Shown here: in pieces, positions 52,564 through 61,863 of the stretch
Numbering within the stretch: the first letter of the stretch is position 1
Layout of the letters: every line of letters begins with the position of its first letter
Assembly: GCF_021582875.1 (NCBI RefSeq)
Contig: NZ_CP091138.1
Coordinates: forward strand, 2,604,001-2,668,000
Reading direction: 5' to 3'
From: Microbacterium sp. KUDC0406
GTDB taxonomy: Bacteria; Actinomycetota; Actinomycetes; Actinomycetales; Microbacteriaceae
Length of the DNA stretch: 64,000 nucleotides
Program-made: the position numbers and the translations under genes
The notes under the pieces: model-generated
Databases searched by the model: none
What the model saw: the letters and a program-made list of their open reading frames with translations, nothing else
Told to the model about the DNA's origin: nothing

Positions 52564-54384
52564 TCAATTCGGGATGACCACGCACCGGTATCGGGCCCGC
52601 GTCAGCCCGACGTAGAGCAGATCGAACCAGTCGAGGCCCTCGCCGCGCACGAAGGCGAGGCCGTCGTCGCCGATGTCGGTGAGGATCACGGCCTCGGCAT
52701 CGAGGCCCTTGTACTTGAAGATCGATCCCCAGCGCACGCGGCTGGGTGGGGCCTTGGGCATCGGCACGGCGGCATCCGCCGCATCCGGCACCTCCGCGAC
52801 GGCGCCGGTCGCCGCCGCATCCACCGGTCCCAGAGTCGAGGCGGCGGATGCCTCGACCCGCAGACGTTCGCGCAGCCAGCGCTCCTCTTTGGTGAAGCTG
52901 TCGGCGGCGAGCAGCCGCCCGACCAGCGAGTTGCGCGCGCCGAACGGGCTGAGGACGACGATGTCGTGCGCGGCGTGATGCTCGAGAAGCTCCTTCAGCG
53001 CCGTGAACAGCACGTGCGTGGCATCCGCCGGCGTCGCCGGCTTGACGACCAGCGGGGCGTCCACAGTGGAGGTGACGCGGTGGCTGCGGTAGCCGAACTG
53101 TCGCGAGAGAAGTTCCTGCGCGGATGAGGTGAGGATGCCGGTCTGCCGCAGGCTGCGGCGCAGCGCGACGTGCACGAGGTCGGGGATGCGCTCGCGTGCG
53201 ATCGTGTACGGGTCGACGTGCGCGGCGGAGGGGCGCAGGATCTGCTGGCGCGCGTCGCCGGCGAACGCGAGCTTCGTCGGCGCCCCAGCATCGTCTCGGG
53301 CCAGTGCGAAGATGACGTCGAGCACGGCGGGGAACCCGGCGATGTCCTGGAACTCGTCGACGCAGATCGCGTCGTACTCGCCACGCGCGGGATCGTCGTG
53401 CAGCGCCGCGAGCGCGAGGGCAGGCAGCTCATCGGTGTACCACTGCTGCGTGGCATCCGCCGGGTTCTCGTCGAGGCGCGCGAGGCGCAGCATGAGGGTG
53501 TTCAGGTCGTCCACGACGATCTCGCGCTGCGCGCGCAGGGCGTCGCGCAGGTCGTCGGCCATGAGCAGGTTCCAGCAGGTGACCAGGGTGCGGTGTCCGG
53601 GCCGCCAGCGCTTGGCGAGCTGGGTCAGCAGGTAGCTCTTGCCGGTGCCGGCGGGGCCGTCGAAGTAGATGTGGTCGTTGCCGTCGACCATGTCGAGCAC
53701 GGTGCGCTGCTCCTTGAGCAGGCGGTGCTCCTCGTCGAGGCGCTCGAGCTTGCGGTCGGCCGCGGTGCGCCCGCCGACGAAGTCGCCGAGCAGCGTCGCC
53801 GCGATCTCCTCGACGTGCTCGGACGTCATCACCGACGGGTCGTGCTCGACGTCGTCGATGGCCGAGTACCAGGCGTCGTGCTCGTCGAGCACGTGCCGGA
53901 CGGCAGACGTCGGATGCTGCAGATCGCGGCGCCAGGCCAGCTCCCACTCGAAGAACTGCATGTCACCGGGGGTGGCGTTGTTGAACTGGTGGCGGTCCAG
54001 CGAGGTGAACCAGACCAGGCGCGCGATCGGCTCGGTTCCGGTGAGGATGCCGCGTCGCTTGAGGTAGCCGCGCAGGCTGCGGATGCTGCCGTCGAGCTGC
54101 GCGAACGGGCTCTTACCGGGGCTGGGCACCCGGTCGAGCCGCCACTCGCCGTCGCGGTACTCGACGTACTCGGGGCTCTTCGCCTCGACCACGACGATGC
54201 CGCGGCCGGGGACGAGCACGATGAAGTCGGCCTCGCCCTGGAACTGCGCGGCGTGCCGGCGGATCTCGAGGCTGTGCAGCACGATCCAGTCGTCCGCGTC
54301 GTGGGCTCCGGCGAAGGCGTCGAAGATGCGCTGCTCGGAGAAGCTCGCTCCGGTGCGCGGTCGCGGCGGGACCATGCGGGTCAT
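52564..54384 (-). CDS. NERD-domain UvrD-like helicase
   Basis: 606 aa from the ATG at 54384 (MTRMVPPRPRTGASFSEQRI). NERD nuclease-related domain first (FQGEADFIVLVPGRGIVVVE then AKSPEY; about 10-120). Then superfamily 1 helicase motifs: FDGPAGTGKSYLL (Walker A), AICVDEFQDIAGF (motif II), FAGDARQQILR, and GLDAEAVILTDIG with LYVGLTRAR at the end. Such proteins act on nucleic acids, some in defence or repair; no partner genes are seen here. Confidence 0.9.
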   Translation of the reverse strand: MTRMVPPRPRTGASFSEQRIFDAFAGAHDADDWIVLHSLEIRRHAAQFQGEADFIVLVPGRGIVVVEAKSPEYVEYRDGEWRLDRVPSPGKSPFAQLDGSIRSLRGYLKRRGILTGTEPIARLVWFTSLDRHQFNNATPGDMQFFEWELAWRRDLQHPTSAVRHVLDEHDAWYSAIDDVEHDPSVMTSEHVEEIAATLLGDFVGGRTAADRKLERLDEEHRLLKEQRTVLDMVDGNDHIYFDGPAGTGKSYLLTQLAKRWRPGHRTLVTCWNLLMADDLRDALRAQREIVVDDLNTLMLRLARLDENPADATQQWYTDELPALALAALHDDPARGEYDAICVDEFQDIAGFPAVLDVIFALARDDAGAPTKLAFAGDARQQILRPSAAHVDPYTIARERIPDLVHVALRRSLRQTGILTSSAQELLSRQFGYRSHRVTSTVDAPLVVKPATPADATHVLFTALKELLEHHAAHDIVVLSPFGARNSLVGRLLAADSFTKEERWLRERLRVEASAASTLGPVDAAATGAVAEVPDAADAAVPMPKAPPSRVRWGSIFKYKGLDAEAVILTDIGDDGLAFVRGEGLDWFDLLYVGLTRARYRCVVIPN

Positions 54385-54667
54385 GATTCGGATGCTAGCG
54401 GGTTCAGACCTGTACCCGAACTGGGCGCCGGAGCCCGCCGAGGAGGGGTCAGCACCTGCGCCGCGAGCGATGTCCCCGGCGTCCACTACTGTGATCAACA
54501 GCCGGTCCGCTCGGACCACGGAGCAGCACCTGACGCTCCGCGCATCGTGTCCTTGGGAGGGGACACGCCCTGGGAGGGGCCTATTCGTTGTGCGCGCGTG
54601 ATCCGGCGCCCCTTGGCGACCGCTGCGGGGCAGGCCGGTGCCCAGCACCTCTCCGAAGGATACGAAT
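54385..54667. other. Intergenic region before the DUF5067-like gene
   Basis: No gene supported. The plus strand 54405-54480 has coding-like bias (DLYPNWAPEPAEEGSAPAP) without a start. CGAAGGAT just before 54668 is the ribosome binding site of the next gene. Confidence 0.4.
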
Positions 54668-55513
54668 ATGTCCGTTCCCAATGTTCCGAGCGACTCTGTT
54701 CCGCCGCAGACGTCCGTAGCCGCGCCGCAGCCGCCGATGGCACCGCAGCCCGCGCCCGGCGCATCGAAGAAGCTGAACGTCCTCGCGCTGGTCGCTCTGA
54801 TCACCGCGGTTGTGGGTTTCATCTTCGCGTGCGTCCCCGGCGCGCTCATCGTCGGATGGGTACTGCTACCCATCGCCTTCGTGCTCAGCATCGTCTCGCT
54901 GTTCCTCAAGGGCGACAAGAAGTGGATGGGCATCGTCGGCCTCATCCTGTCGATCGTCGGCACGATCGTCGGCTTCGTAGTGTTCTTCGCGACGCTGTCG
55001 GCTGCCGTCGACGATGCCTTCGGCGGCTCGGACACAACCGTCACGCAGCCGGAGGATGGCGAGTCGGTGAATGCCGGCGCCGTCGAAGACGCTCCTGCCG
55101 AGTCGACGTTCAAGGACAGCGTCCTGACCACGCCCGATGTGACGATCAAGATCACCGATGTGAAGACGATCTCGGTCGGGCAGAAGGGCAACGAGTACGG
55201 CGAGAAGCCGGTGATCGCGTTCTGGTACGAGGTGACGAACACCTCCGGTGGCGACGTCGACCCGAGCACCGAGTGGATCTCGACGTTCCGCGCATTCCAG
55301 GACAACGACCCGAACGCCGAGAACGAGCTCGAGGTGGGCATGGCACCGGATGAGACCTTCCTCGACTCGCAGCTGGAGAAGATCAAGAAGGGCGGCACCG
55401 TCGCGAACGCCGTCGCCTACGAGCTCGACGACTCAGCGACGGCCGTGAAGCTGGTCGCCTCGAACGACTTCGGCATGACCGAGATCGGGTCGATGACCTT
55501 CGAGCTGAAGTAA
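54668..55513 (+). CDS. Membrane-anchored protein with DUF5067-like domain
   Basis: 281 aa from the ATG at 54668 (MSVPNVPSDSVPPQTSVAAP). Pro/Gln-rich start, then two or three helices (LNVLALVALITAVVGFIFAC, VLLPIAFVLSIVSLFL, MGIVGLILSIVGTIVGFVVF), then an extracellular domain: VTIKITDVKTISVG, VIAFWYEVTNTSGGDVDPST, FRAFQDNDPNAENELEVGMA. The NTS...FQDND pattern fits DUF5067. Function unknown. Confidence 0.75.
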   Translation: MSVPNVPSDSVPPQTSVAAPQPPMAPQPAPGASKKLNVLALVALITAVVGFIFACVPGALIVGWVLLPIAFVLSIVSLFLKGDKKWMGIVGLILSIVGTIVGFVVFFATLSAAVDDAFGGSDTTVTQPEDGESVNAGAVEDAPAESTFKDSVLTTPDVTIKITDVKTISVGQKGNEYGEKPVIAFWYEVTNTSGGDVDPSTEWISTFRAFQDNDPNAENELEVGMAPDETFLDSQLEKIKKGGTVANAVAYELDDSATAVKLVASNDFGMTEIGSMTFELK

Positions 55514-55604
55514 CACGCAGCGCGCAGAAGGGCCGTCCTGCCGTCACGGCGGGGCGGTTCTACTGCGCGGTCCGACGGATCCTTCTTCCGGCCGGTACCG
55601 GCCT

Positions 55605-56258
55605 TCAGCAGTAGTCGCAGACCCCGCTCGGCGGCAGCACCATCCCGCATCCGGGAGTGGGGCACAGGTTTACGGCCTCCTCACGCTGCCGACGGCGGTG
55701 GTCGCCTCCGCCGCCCCTGCGGTTGTACGGCAGGTCGATGGAATCGATGGTGCGGTCGGCATTGCGGATGTGGATGTAGCCGACGTGAATCCAGGCATTC
55801 GGACTGGTGGCGCCCGGCGGGACCAGAGCGATGTAGCTCTTCCGCGGCGGGATGTAGTACTCGCCGACGTCTCGCCCCATGACGAACTCGCGCACCTTGG
55901 TGAGGTTCTCGACGGGAACGCGAAACTCATTGAGAGCCGCTTCCAACGTTTCAAAGGTCTGTCGCCGGGCATCCGGATCGAGTCCCTCGATCTCGTAGCC
56001 GAGCTGCGCCAGGCGTGCGGCCGCACCGGTCTTCCCTCCGGAGAACTCGTCGTTGGTCAGCGGCGTGCCGTGCTGGTTGCCGTAGGCGACTCCGAAGATC
56101 GCCTTGGAGTCGTACAGGCGGTCATCGGTAACGAGGAAGTACTCGGTCGCCTCGCCGAAGCCGTACTTCTCGAGGAAGGCGAACCGGCCGATGCGATCGA
56201 ACTCGGCGATGGCTTCATCGACCGCGTTCCGGTCGGTCAGGGACGAGTAGGACACCAT
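55605..56258 (-). CDS. ScoMcrA-like N-terminal head-domain protein
   Basis: 217 aa. Residues about 10-85 (VDEAIAEFDRIGRFAFLEKY, LYDSKAIFGVAYGNQHGTPL, GAAARLAQLGYEIEG) match the head domain found at the N-terminus of ScoMcrA-type HNH enzymes that cut modified DNA. Here it is joined to another domain (VMGRDVGEYYIPPRKSYIAL) and a C-terminal Zn-ribbon-like CPTPGCGMVLPPSGVCDYC, with no HNH motif visible. It may be a DNA-modification reader without its nuclease. Role inferred only from the domain. Confidence 0.75.
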   Translation of the reverse strand: MVSYSSLTDRNAVDEAIAEFDRIGRFAFLEKYGFGEATEYFLVTDDRLYDSKAIFGVAYGNQHGTPLTNDEFSGGKTGAAARLAQLGYEIEGLDPDARRQTFETLEAALNEFRVPVENLTKVREFVMGRDVGEYYIPPRKSYIALVPPGATSPNAWIHVGYIHIRNADRTIDSIDLPYNRRGGGGDHRRRQREEAVNLCPTPGCGMVLPPSGVCDYC

Positions 56259-56465
56259 GTCGAAATGCTATCGGCGGGCACGGACAGCGCGGTTTGGCAG
56301 ACTTCCGACCTGGACCTCTCCTCCGCGCAATTCGACCCGCGCGATCGGCGCCGTCCTGTCCCCTGGCGGCAGGAATGCAGATACGGTCGCACAACCCTCG
56401 GTTCGCTGAGGTGTCCTGGCTTGCCCCCATCGCCCGGCGGCATGACATAGACAGGACCGGTGCGT

Positions 56466-56503
56466 GGGGGCCGGTGACCGAAACTCGTCGGTCACCGACC
56501 CCC
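56466..56503. terminator. Hairpin after the aldo/keto reductase gene
   Basis: GGTGACCGA (56473-56481) pairs with TCGGTCACC (56488-56496), extended by GGGGG and CCCCC. It sits downstream of the minus-strand AKR/ABC operon. The roughly 200 nt between this and the ScoMcrA gene holds nothing I recognise. Confidence 0.65.
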
Positions 56504-56520
56504 GCTCAATCTGTTCCGGG

Positions 56521-57481
56521 TCAGGCGACGAAGTCGGCAGTCAGCGGCACATCGTGCCGGTAAGGCGGGTCGATCTCGTGCTTGTCGACACCGAGCGCGC
56601 GAGCGAGTGCGCGCACCTCGTCTCCCCTGGTCTGCGCCAGTTCCAGACCGCGCAGGTTCGAGTCGATCTGCTCCGGGCGGGTCGCGCCGAACAGCAGCGA
56701 GCACACCTGCGGGTTGCTGACCGCGAAGGCGATGCTGAACTCGGCCGCCGTGACGCCCAGCGACGCGGCTGCCTCTTCGATCGCCGGCACGCGCGCCTTG
56801 ATGTCCTCGCGGATGCCGCCGATGTCGAGCCCGATGTGGCGGGAGGGCGACAGGTTGCCGGTGAGGATGCCGCCTTCGAGCGAGTCGGAGGCGTGCACCG
56901 ACATCCCGGTCTGCGCCAGCACTCGCTGGTAGTCCGGCCCGTCCACGACGTTCTGACGCACGACGGAGTACTTCAGCTGGACGACCTCAGGCGTGGGCAG
57001 CCCCTCGGCGGTGCAGTACTCGTGTGCCCGCAGAATGAGCTCGGGGCGCCAGTTGAGCCCGCCCCAGACCCGGGCGCGGCCCGACGTCACCAGCTCCGGC
57101 GGCATCCCTGGCCAGCCGCTCGACGTCCATCTCGGGGCGCGGGTGCTCGACGATGATGAGGTCGACGTTCTCCACCGCGAGCCGGCGCAGCGACGCGTCC
57201 AGCTGCGCGGTCAGGGAACGCTCCGGATAGTCGAAGTACCAGACCTTCTCACCGAGCACGATGTCGTCACGGCCGAAGTCGGCTTCCTGCAGCATCCGGC
57301 CGAAGAGCACCTCGGTGTGCGGCTTGTCGCGGTAGTAGGCGACGTCGAAGAACCGGACGCCACGCTGGAAGGCGTGGTTGATCAAGTTGACGTTGGCCTC
57401 GAACGAGAGTCGCGAGTACGTGTGCCACGACCCGAGGGAGAGTTCGCTGACGGCGATGTCGCTCTTTCCGATGTTGCGCAT
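56521..57481 (-). CDS. Aldo/keto reductase, one frameshift
   Basis: ATG at 57481 (MRNIGKSDIAVSELSLGSWH). FFDVAYYRDKPHTEVLFGRM has the catalytic Asp-Tyr context and EKVWYFDYPERSLTAQLDAS the Lys; IIVEHPRPEMDVE follows. One extra base at 57098/57099 then shifts the frame; the rest (GRARVWGGLNWRPELILRAH, PEVVQLKYSVVRQN, FAVSNPQVCSLLFGATRPEQ) is in another frame. Removing it gives ARDAAELVTSG and 319 aa. AKRs reduce aldehydes or ketones with NADPH. It is the last gene of the ABC-transporter operon, so its substrate may be what the transporter imports. Confidence 0.85.
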
Positions 57482-57484
57482 TTA

Positions 57485-58270
57485 CTACTTCCTTTTCATT
57501 GCATTGACGAACGCACGTGCGCGCGTCGACTGGGGGTTGGTGAGCACATCGTCCGGCGCCCCGAACTCGACGATCCGTCCGCCGTCGAGAAGGGCAACCC
57601 GGTTGCTGACTTCGCGGGCGAAGTTCAGCTCGTGGGTGACGATGAGCATGGTCATGCCGGAGGAGGCGAGCTCGCGGATGACGTCGAGCACCTCTCCGAC
57701 CAGTTCCGGATCGAGCGCCGAGGTCGGCTCGTCGAAGAGCATCACGCTCGGATGCGGGGCCAGCGCTCGCGCGATCGCGACCCGCTGCTGCTGTCCGCCG
57801 GAGAGCATGCCGGGATACTCGTTCTCCTTCTCGGACAGCCCGACCCGCTCGAGCAGGCACCTGCCGCGTTCGAGCGCCTCCGCCTTCGGACGGCGGTGCA
57901 CCACGCGGAGCCCCTCGCAGATGTTCTCGATCACGGTCATGTGCGGGAACAGGTTGAACTGCTGGAACACCATGCCGAAGTGCTCGCGCTGCTTCGCCCG
58001 CAGCTTCTCCGGCAGCGGATGGTAGACATCCTCACGCAGCCGGAACCCGAGCAGTTCGTCGCGGTAGTGCACGGCGCCGGAGTCGAGCGTCTCGAGCATG
58101 TTCACGCAGCGCAGGAAGGTGCTCTTGCCCGATCCGGACGGGCCGAGCAGCGAGATCACCTCGCCCTGGTGCAGATCGAGGTCGATGCCCTTCAGCACGT
58201 GGTTCTCGCCGAAGCGCTTCTCCACGTCGCGGGCACGGATGAGCGGCTGGGCCTGGTCATTCGGTGACAC
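57485..58270 (-). CDS. Polar-amino-acid-type ABC transporter ATPase
   Basis: 261 aa. GTG start at 58270 inside the permease end. Walker A LLGPSGSGKST, Q-loop MVFQQFNLFPHMTV, signature LSGGQQQRVAIARALA, Walker B VMLFDEPTSALDPELVGEVL and H-loop MLIVTHELNFAREV: a GlnQ/HisP-like importer ATPase. Works with the adjacent permease and binding protein. Confidence 0.93.
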   Translation of the reverse strand: MSPNDQAQPLIRARDVEKRFGENHVLKGIDLDLHQGEVISLLGPSGSGKSTFLRCVNMLETLDSGAVHYRDELLGFRLREDVYHPLPEKLRAKQREHFGMVFQQFNLFPHMTVIENICEGLRVVHRRPKAEALERGRCLLERVGLSEKENEYPGMLSGGQQQRVAIARALAPHPSVMLFDEPTSALDPELVGEVLDVIRELASSGMTMLIVTHELNFAREVSNRVALLDGGRIVEFGAPDDVLTNPQSTRARAFVNAMKRK

Positions 58271-59136
58271 CGCGGAACCCCTTTCCGTACTTGCGCTCGA
58301 GCTGCCGCTGCCCGAGCATCGCCAGGCTGGTCAGCACGAGGTACCAGATGCAGGCGACGACCAGGAGCGGGATCGTCTGGTAGGTCACCCCGTAGATGAG
58401 CTGCACCGTGGTGAGCAGCTCGGTGTATCCGATGACGAACACGAGCGAGGTGTTCTTGAAGAGCGTGATCATCTCGTTGCCCAACGAGGGGATGATCACG
58501 CGGATCGACTGCGGCGCGATGATGCGGTGCATCGCCTGCCATCCGGTCATTCCCATCGACCGGGCGGCCTCGAGCTGACCGCGCGGCACCGAGAGGATGC
58601 CGCCGCCGGTAGATCTCGCCGATGTACGCGCCCTGGATGAGCGTGAGCCCGAGGATGGCCGCCGTCGACTGCGAGATGAGCTGGTTCGTCGGGAAGGTGA
58701 CGAGCGGTGGCAGGAACGGAAGGCCGATCGGGATCTGCGGGAGCAGCGCCGACAGGAAGAAGATGAACAGCAGCAGCACCAGCGCCGGGATCGCCCGGAT
58801 GAACCAGATGTAGACGGCACCGACCGCTCGGAAGACCGGATTCGACGACATCCTCAGATAGGCGACGACCCCACCCATCAGCAGGCCCGTGACCGCGCAG
58901 ACCACCGTGAGGATGATCGTGTTGCGGAGCCCGGCGAGGATGTCGGGATGGAAGAGGTACTCCCACACGACGTCCCACTGCCAGTTCTTGCCCCGGATGA
59001 AGAAATCGGCCAGGCCGGCGACGACGATCGCGGCGATGATCCCCGAGATCCACCACGAGGTGTGCCGTGGCTTCGCAAACCGGTACTGCGTCGCAGTCTC
59101 GGTCCTGTGCTCCTGGGTCTCGGTGATGGCGGGCAT
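58257..59136 (-). CDS. Amino-acid-type ABC transporter permease, one frameshift
   Basis: ATG at 59136 (MPAITETQEHRTETATQYRF), four bases after the binding-protein stop; an ATG at 59157 is also possible. Helices ISGIIAAIVVAGLADFFI, LRNTIILTVVCAVTGLLMGG, IPALVLLLFIFFLSALLP. Near 58607 one extra base shifts the frame; removing it turns IYRRRHPLG into IYRGGILSVPRGQLEAARSM, the EAA loop of HisM/GlnP permeases. The end is IYGVTYQTIPLLVVACIWYL. Corrected length 292 aa. Confidence 0.87.
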
Positions 59137-59140
59137 CAGG

Positions 59141-60022
59141 TCAGAACTTCGAGCCATTGATCTCGATCTTCTCCAGGCCCAGGCTCTGCTGGTCCCACTT
59201 CGCGAGGATGCTGTCGTAGGTGCCGTCCTCCTTCATCTCGGTGAGTGCTTCGAGGATGGCGTCGCGCAGCGCAGCGTTGTCCTTCGGGATGCCGACGCCG
59301 TACGGCGCAAGGTGTTCGGGCTCTCCGGAGAGCTCGAACTTGTCGGGCTGGTCGGCGACGAGCTGGTTCGCGACAGCGAGGTCGGACCATTCGACGTCGG
59401 CGCGTCCGCTCTGCAGGGCGAGGGTCGCGGTGGGGCCGTCGGCATACCCCTGGATGTCGATCGCCGGTTTGCCGGCGTCGCCGCACTTCTTCTGCTCCTC
59501 GTCGGCGTAGCCCTGCTGGATACTGCCCTTGACGATCGCCAGCTTCGTGCCGCAGAGGTCGTCGCGCCCGTCGATGCCGGCGGGGTTGCCCTTCTGCACG
59601 ATCAGCACGACGCCGCCTTCGACGAGGTCGACGAAGTCGAGGGTCTTGCGCCGCTCGGCGAAGTCGCCGGCCGCGAGCGCGACGTCGTAGCGCTTCGCGA
59701 GAACGCCGGGGATGACAGCATCCGATCCGACCTTCTCAAAGGTGACGTCGAGGCCGAGGCGCTTGGCGTACTCCTTGGTGAGATCGACGACCAGGCCCTT
59801 CATCTCGGGGCTGCCGGTGTCGGTGTACTTCAGCGGCTTGACGCTGCCGCTGTCGGCGGTGACGAGCATCCCCGGTGTTCCGAGAGCGGAACTGAGATCG
59901 GGCTTGCCGTCGTCGGATGAACCGGATGCGGGTTCGGCGGGCGAGCTGGAGCAGGCAGCCAGTGAAGCGGCGAGCGCGATCGCTGCGGTGAATACGAGCG
60001 CCCGGGTGGTGCGAAGCCTCAT
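59141..60022 (-). CDS. Solute-binding lipoprotein of the ABC transporter
   Basis: 293 aa with lipobox LAAC (Cys24). A family-3-type solute-binding protein: KGLVVDLTKEYAKRLGLDVT, VPSDAVIPGVLAKRYDVALA-like stretch, RADVEWSDLAVANQLVADQP, YGVGIPKDNAALRDAILEAL. It captures an amino acid or similar polar compound outside the membrane. First gene of the operon; the divergent MarR gene lies about 140-200 nt away. Confidence 0.92.
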   Translation of the reverse strand: MRLRTTRALVFTAAIALAASLAACSSSPAEPASGSSDDGKPDLSSALGTPGMLVTADSGSVKPLKYTDTGSPEMKGLVVDLTKEYAKRLGLDVTFEKVGSDAVIPGVLAKRYDVALAAGDFAERRKTLDFVDLVEGGVVLIVQKGNPAGIDGRDDLCGTKLAIVKGSIQQGYADEEQKKCGDAGKPAIDIQGYADGPTATLALQSGRADVEWSDLAVANQLVADQPDKFELSGEPEHLAPYGVGIPKDNAALRDAILEALTEMKEDGTYDSILAKWDQQSLGLEKIEINGSKF

Positions 60023-60219
60023 TGCTTCTCCTTTCGTTGAGGGTTGCCCAGAACGCTAACCAGGTCTTGCGCGATAGTCAATACGTTGACTAAATTGAGA
60101 CATGTCGTCGCTAGACTGCTGAAATCGTTCTGACTCAGCGACGTGTTGGAGGTGCCCGCAGTGGGGGAGACGATGCAAGAGAGCAGCTCGGACGAAACCG
60201 CACCCCCGCGATCGACGAC

Positions 60220-60717
60220 GTGACCTACTGGTCGTTCGTCGAGCACTTCAGCAAGGTCGCGAATGACCGAATGCCCTGGCTCGACGTGGACGCAGCGGCA
60301 TTCTTCATGACGTTGCACCGGGCGTTCGAGCTGATCGTCTACGACATCCGTGGCGAGCTCGACCAGCGGTTGACACCGGCCGGACTGCGCGTGCTGATAG
60401 TGCTCTCGTCAGCGGGACAGCTGACATTGCTGCGGGTCGCGGAGCTCACCGGCATGAGCCGCGCTGCGGCGTCGGCACTGCTGAAGCGCCTCGAGGCCGA
60501 GAAACTGGTCACCCGCACGCCGGCCGAGAACGACGGCCGCAGCATCCTCATCGAGGCGACAACCGAGGGCAAGCAGCTGATGGAGACGGTGTATCGGGAC
60601 TACAACGCGAGAGAGAGCCTGTGGTTCTCACGGCTCGAGCCGGGTGAGGCGGAGGTCATCAAGACGGCGCTGTCGCGATTGGCGTCCAGTGTGAGCGGGG
60701 CAAGGCGGCGGAACTAA
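60220..60717 (+). CDS. MarR-family regulator (5' end possibly frameshifted)
   Basis: 165 aa from the GTG at 60220 (TYWSFVEHFSKVANDRMPWL). MarR winged helix: TPAGLRVLIVLSSAGQLTLL, VAELTGMSRAAASALLKRLE and VTRTPAENDGRSILIEATTE. A better start may be the ATG at 60173 (MQESSSDETAPP), which would join if one C were missing from the run of five near 60208 (ETAPPAIDDVTYW). Divergent from the ABC/AKR operon, which it probably controls. Confidence 0.85.
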   Translation: MTYWSFVEHFSKVANDRMPWLDVDAAAFFMTLHRAFELIVYDIRGELDQRLTPAGLRVLIVLSSAGQLTLLRVAELTGMSRAAASALLKRLEAEKLVTRTPAENDGRSILIEATTEGKQLMETVYRDYNARESLWFSRLEPGEAEVIKTALSRLASSVSGARRRN

Positions 60718-60760
60718 GGCATAGCCCGTCGCTGTCGGTGGATGCTGTTAACCAGGAGAT

Positions 60761-61843
60761 ATGAGCACAGCACAGCCTCTTGGCACCTCACTCTTCCGAC
60801 GCAGCAGCGCCTGGTTCATCCTTGTCGGCACCGGCAACCTGGCGATCCTGTTCCTAGTTCTCGCCACGTGGCTCTCGCCTCTGGGCATCCCCGTCCCTGA
60901 TTCCGTGACCTTCTTGCATGCTTTTGTCGGGCCGATGTACACGCCCACTCTCCTCTTCTTCACCTCGGCTTTGAGCCTGCTCGCTGCCCTCAACAAGAGC
61001 GGCCGCTCAGAAGATGGAGACGACGACGCGAACCGGCTCATCGCCCGAGCAGTTCAGTTCGCGCTCACGATCGTTCTCAGTTTCGCCATTGTGATGGTCG
61101 CGGCAGAACCGATCTCGATTGCTCAGGTACTGTTTGCTCTGCTACTTGGATTCGTGACGTATGTCCTCGCGGAGCGGATAGCGCCGCCCGTCGTTCCCTC
61201 GGCCGAAGCCACCTTCCGCAAAGCTCAGTCGAATCACGCTCGTCGCGTTGCTTTGGCAAACGCGTCGCTGGGGTCGGACTGGCGCCACAACCTGATGCGC
61301 CGGGTGTGGCCGATGGTGACGTTGTTCGCGATCGCGCCGGTAGCGCTGCTGACAGTTCTCGGTGTCCTCATCTCGTCGGTGATGTGGAGCGCAGAATTGG
61401 CACTCTCCGCCACATCTATATCGCTATTTGCAACCTCCTCCTACGGAGCTGCAATTCTTGCCGTCGCGTGGCTGGCGACTGCGGACAAGACTGAGTCGCC
61501 ATCTTCGCGAGCATGGCGCGGGGGGACGTTCATCGTGATGGGCCTTTTCACCAGCGGGGCTCTCGCGACCGTATTCTTCTTCGCTGGCGAGAGCGCCCAG
61601 GTGTTGGGCTGGTTGATCATCGTCGTTACTGCGCTGCAGGCGGCGGCATTGTGGGTCCCTGTTCCCTGGGTTGGAGCGAAAGTGCTCAAGCGCGTCTCGG
61701 TGACAATCACGGACCGCAGCCTCACCAAGGTCGAGAAGGCACTCGCCGATGCCAGGTCCGAATGGGTTGCCGACCTCATCGCGGAGCGAGAGGCAGAGGG
61801 GTTCTGGCGCCGTCTTGGACGGCGATTTGGATGGGAGGCCTGA
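60761..61843 (+). CDS. Hypothetical polytopic membrane protein
   Basis: 360 aa (MSTAQPLGTSLFRRSSAWFI) with about eight helices, e.g. GNLAILFLVLATWLSPLGIP, ALTIVLSFAIVMVAAEPISI, MVTLFAIAPVALLTVLGVLI, GGTFIVMGLFTSGALATVFF and WLIIVVTALQAAALWVPVPW, ending in a charged cytoplasmic helix (KALADARSEWVADLIAEREA). AACCAGGAGATATG gives a good ribosome site. Base composition is lower in GC than the core genes. No family recognised. Confidence 0.75.
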   Translation: MSTAQPLGTSLFRRSSAWFILVGTGNLAILFLVLATWLSPLGIPVPDSVTFLHAFVGPMYTPTLLFFTSALSLLAALNKSGRSEDGDDDANRLIARAVQFALTIVLSFAIVMVAAEPISIAQVLFALLLGFVTYVLAERIAPPVVPSAEATFRKAQSNHARRVALANASLGSDWRHNLMRRVWPMVTLFAIAPVALLTVLGVLISSVMWSAELALSATSISLFATSSYGAAILAVAWLATADKTESPSSRAWRGGTFIVMGLFTSGALATVFFFAGESAQVLGWLIIVVTALQAAALWVPVPWVGAKVLKRVSVTITDRSLTKVEKALADARSEWVADLIAEREAEGFWRRLGRRFGWEA

Positions 61844-61863
61844 AGCTTCTCCCCCGCAAATCC

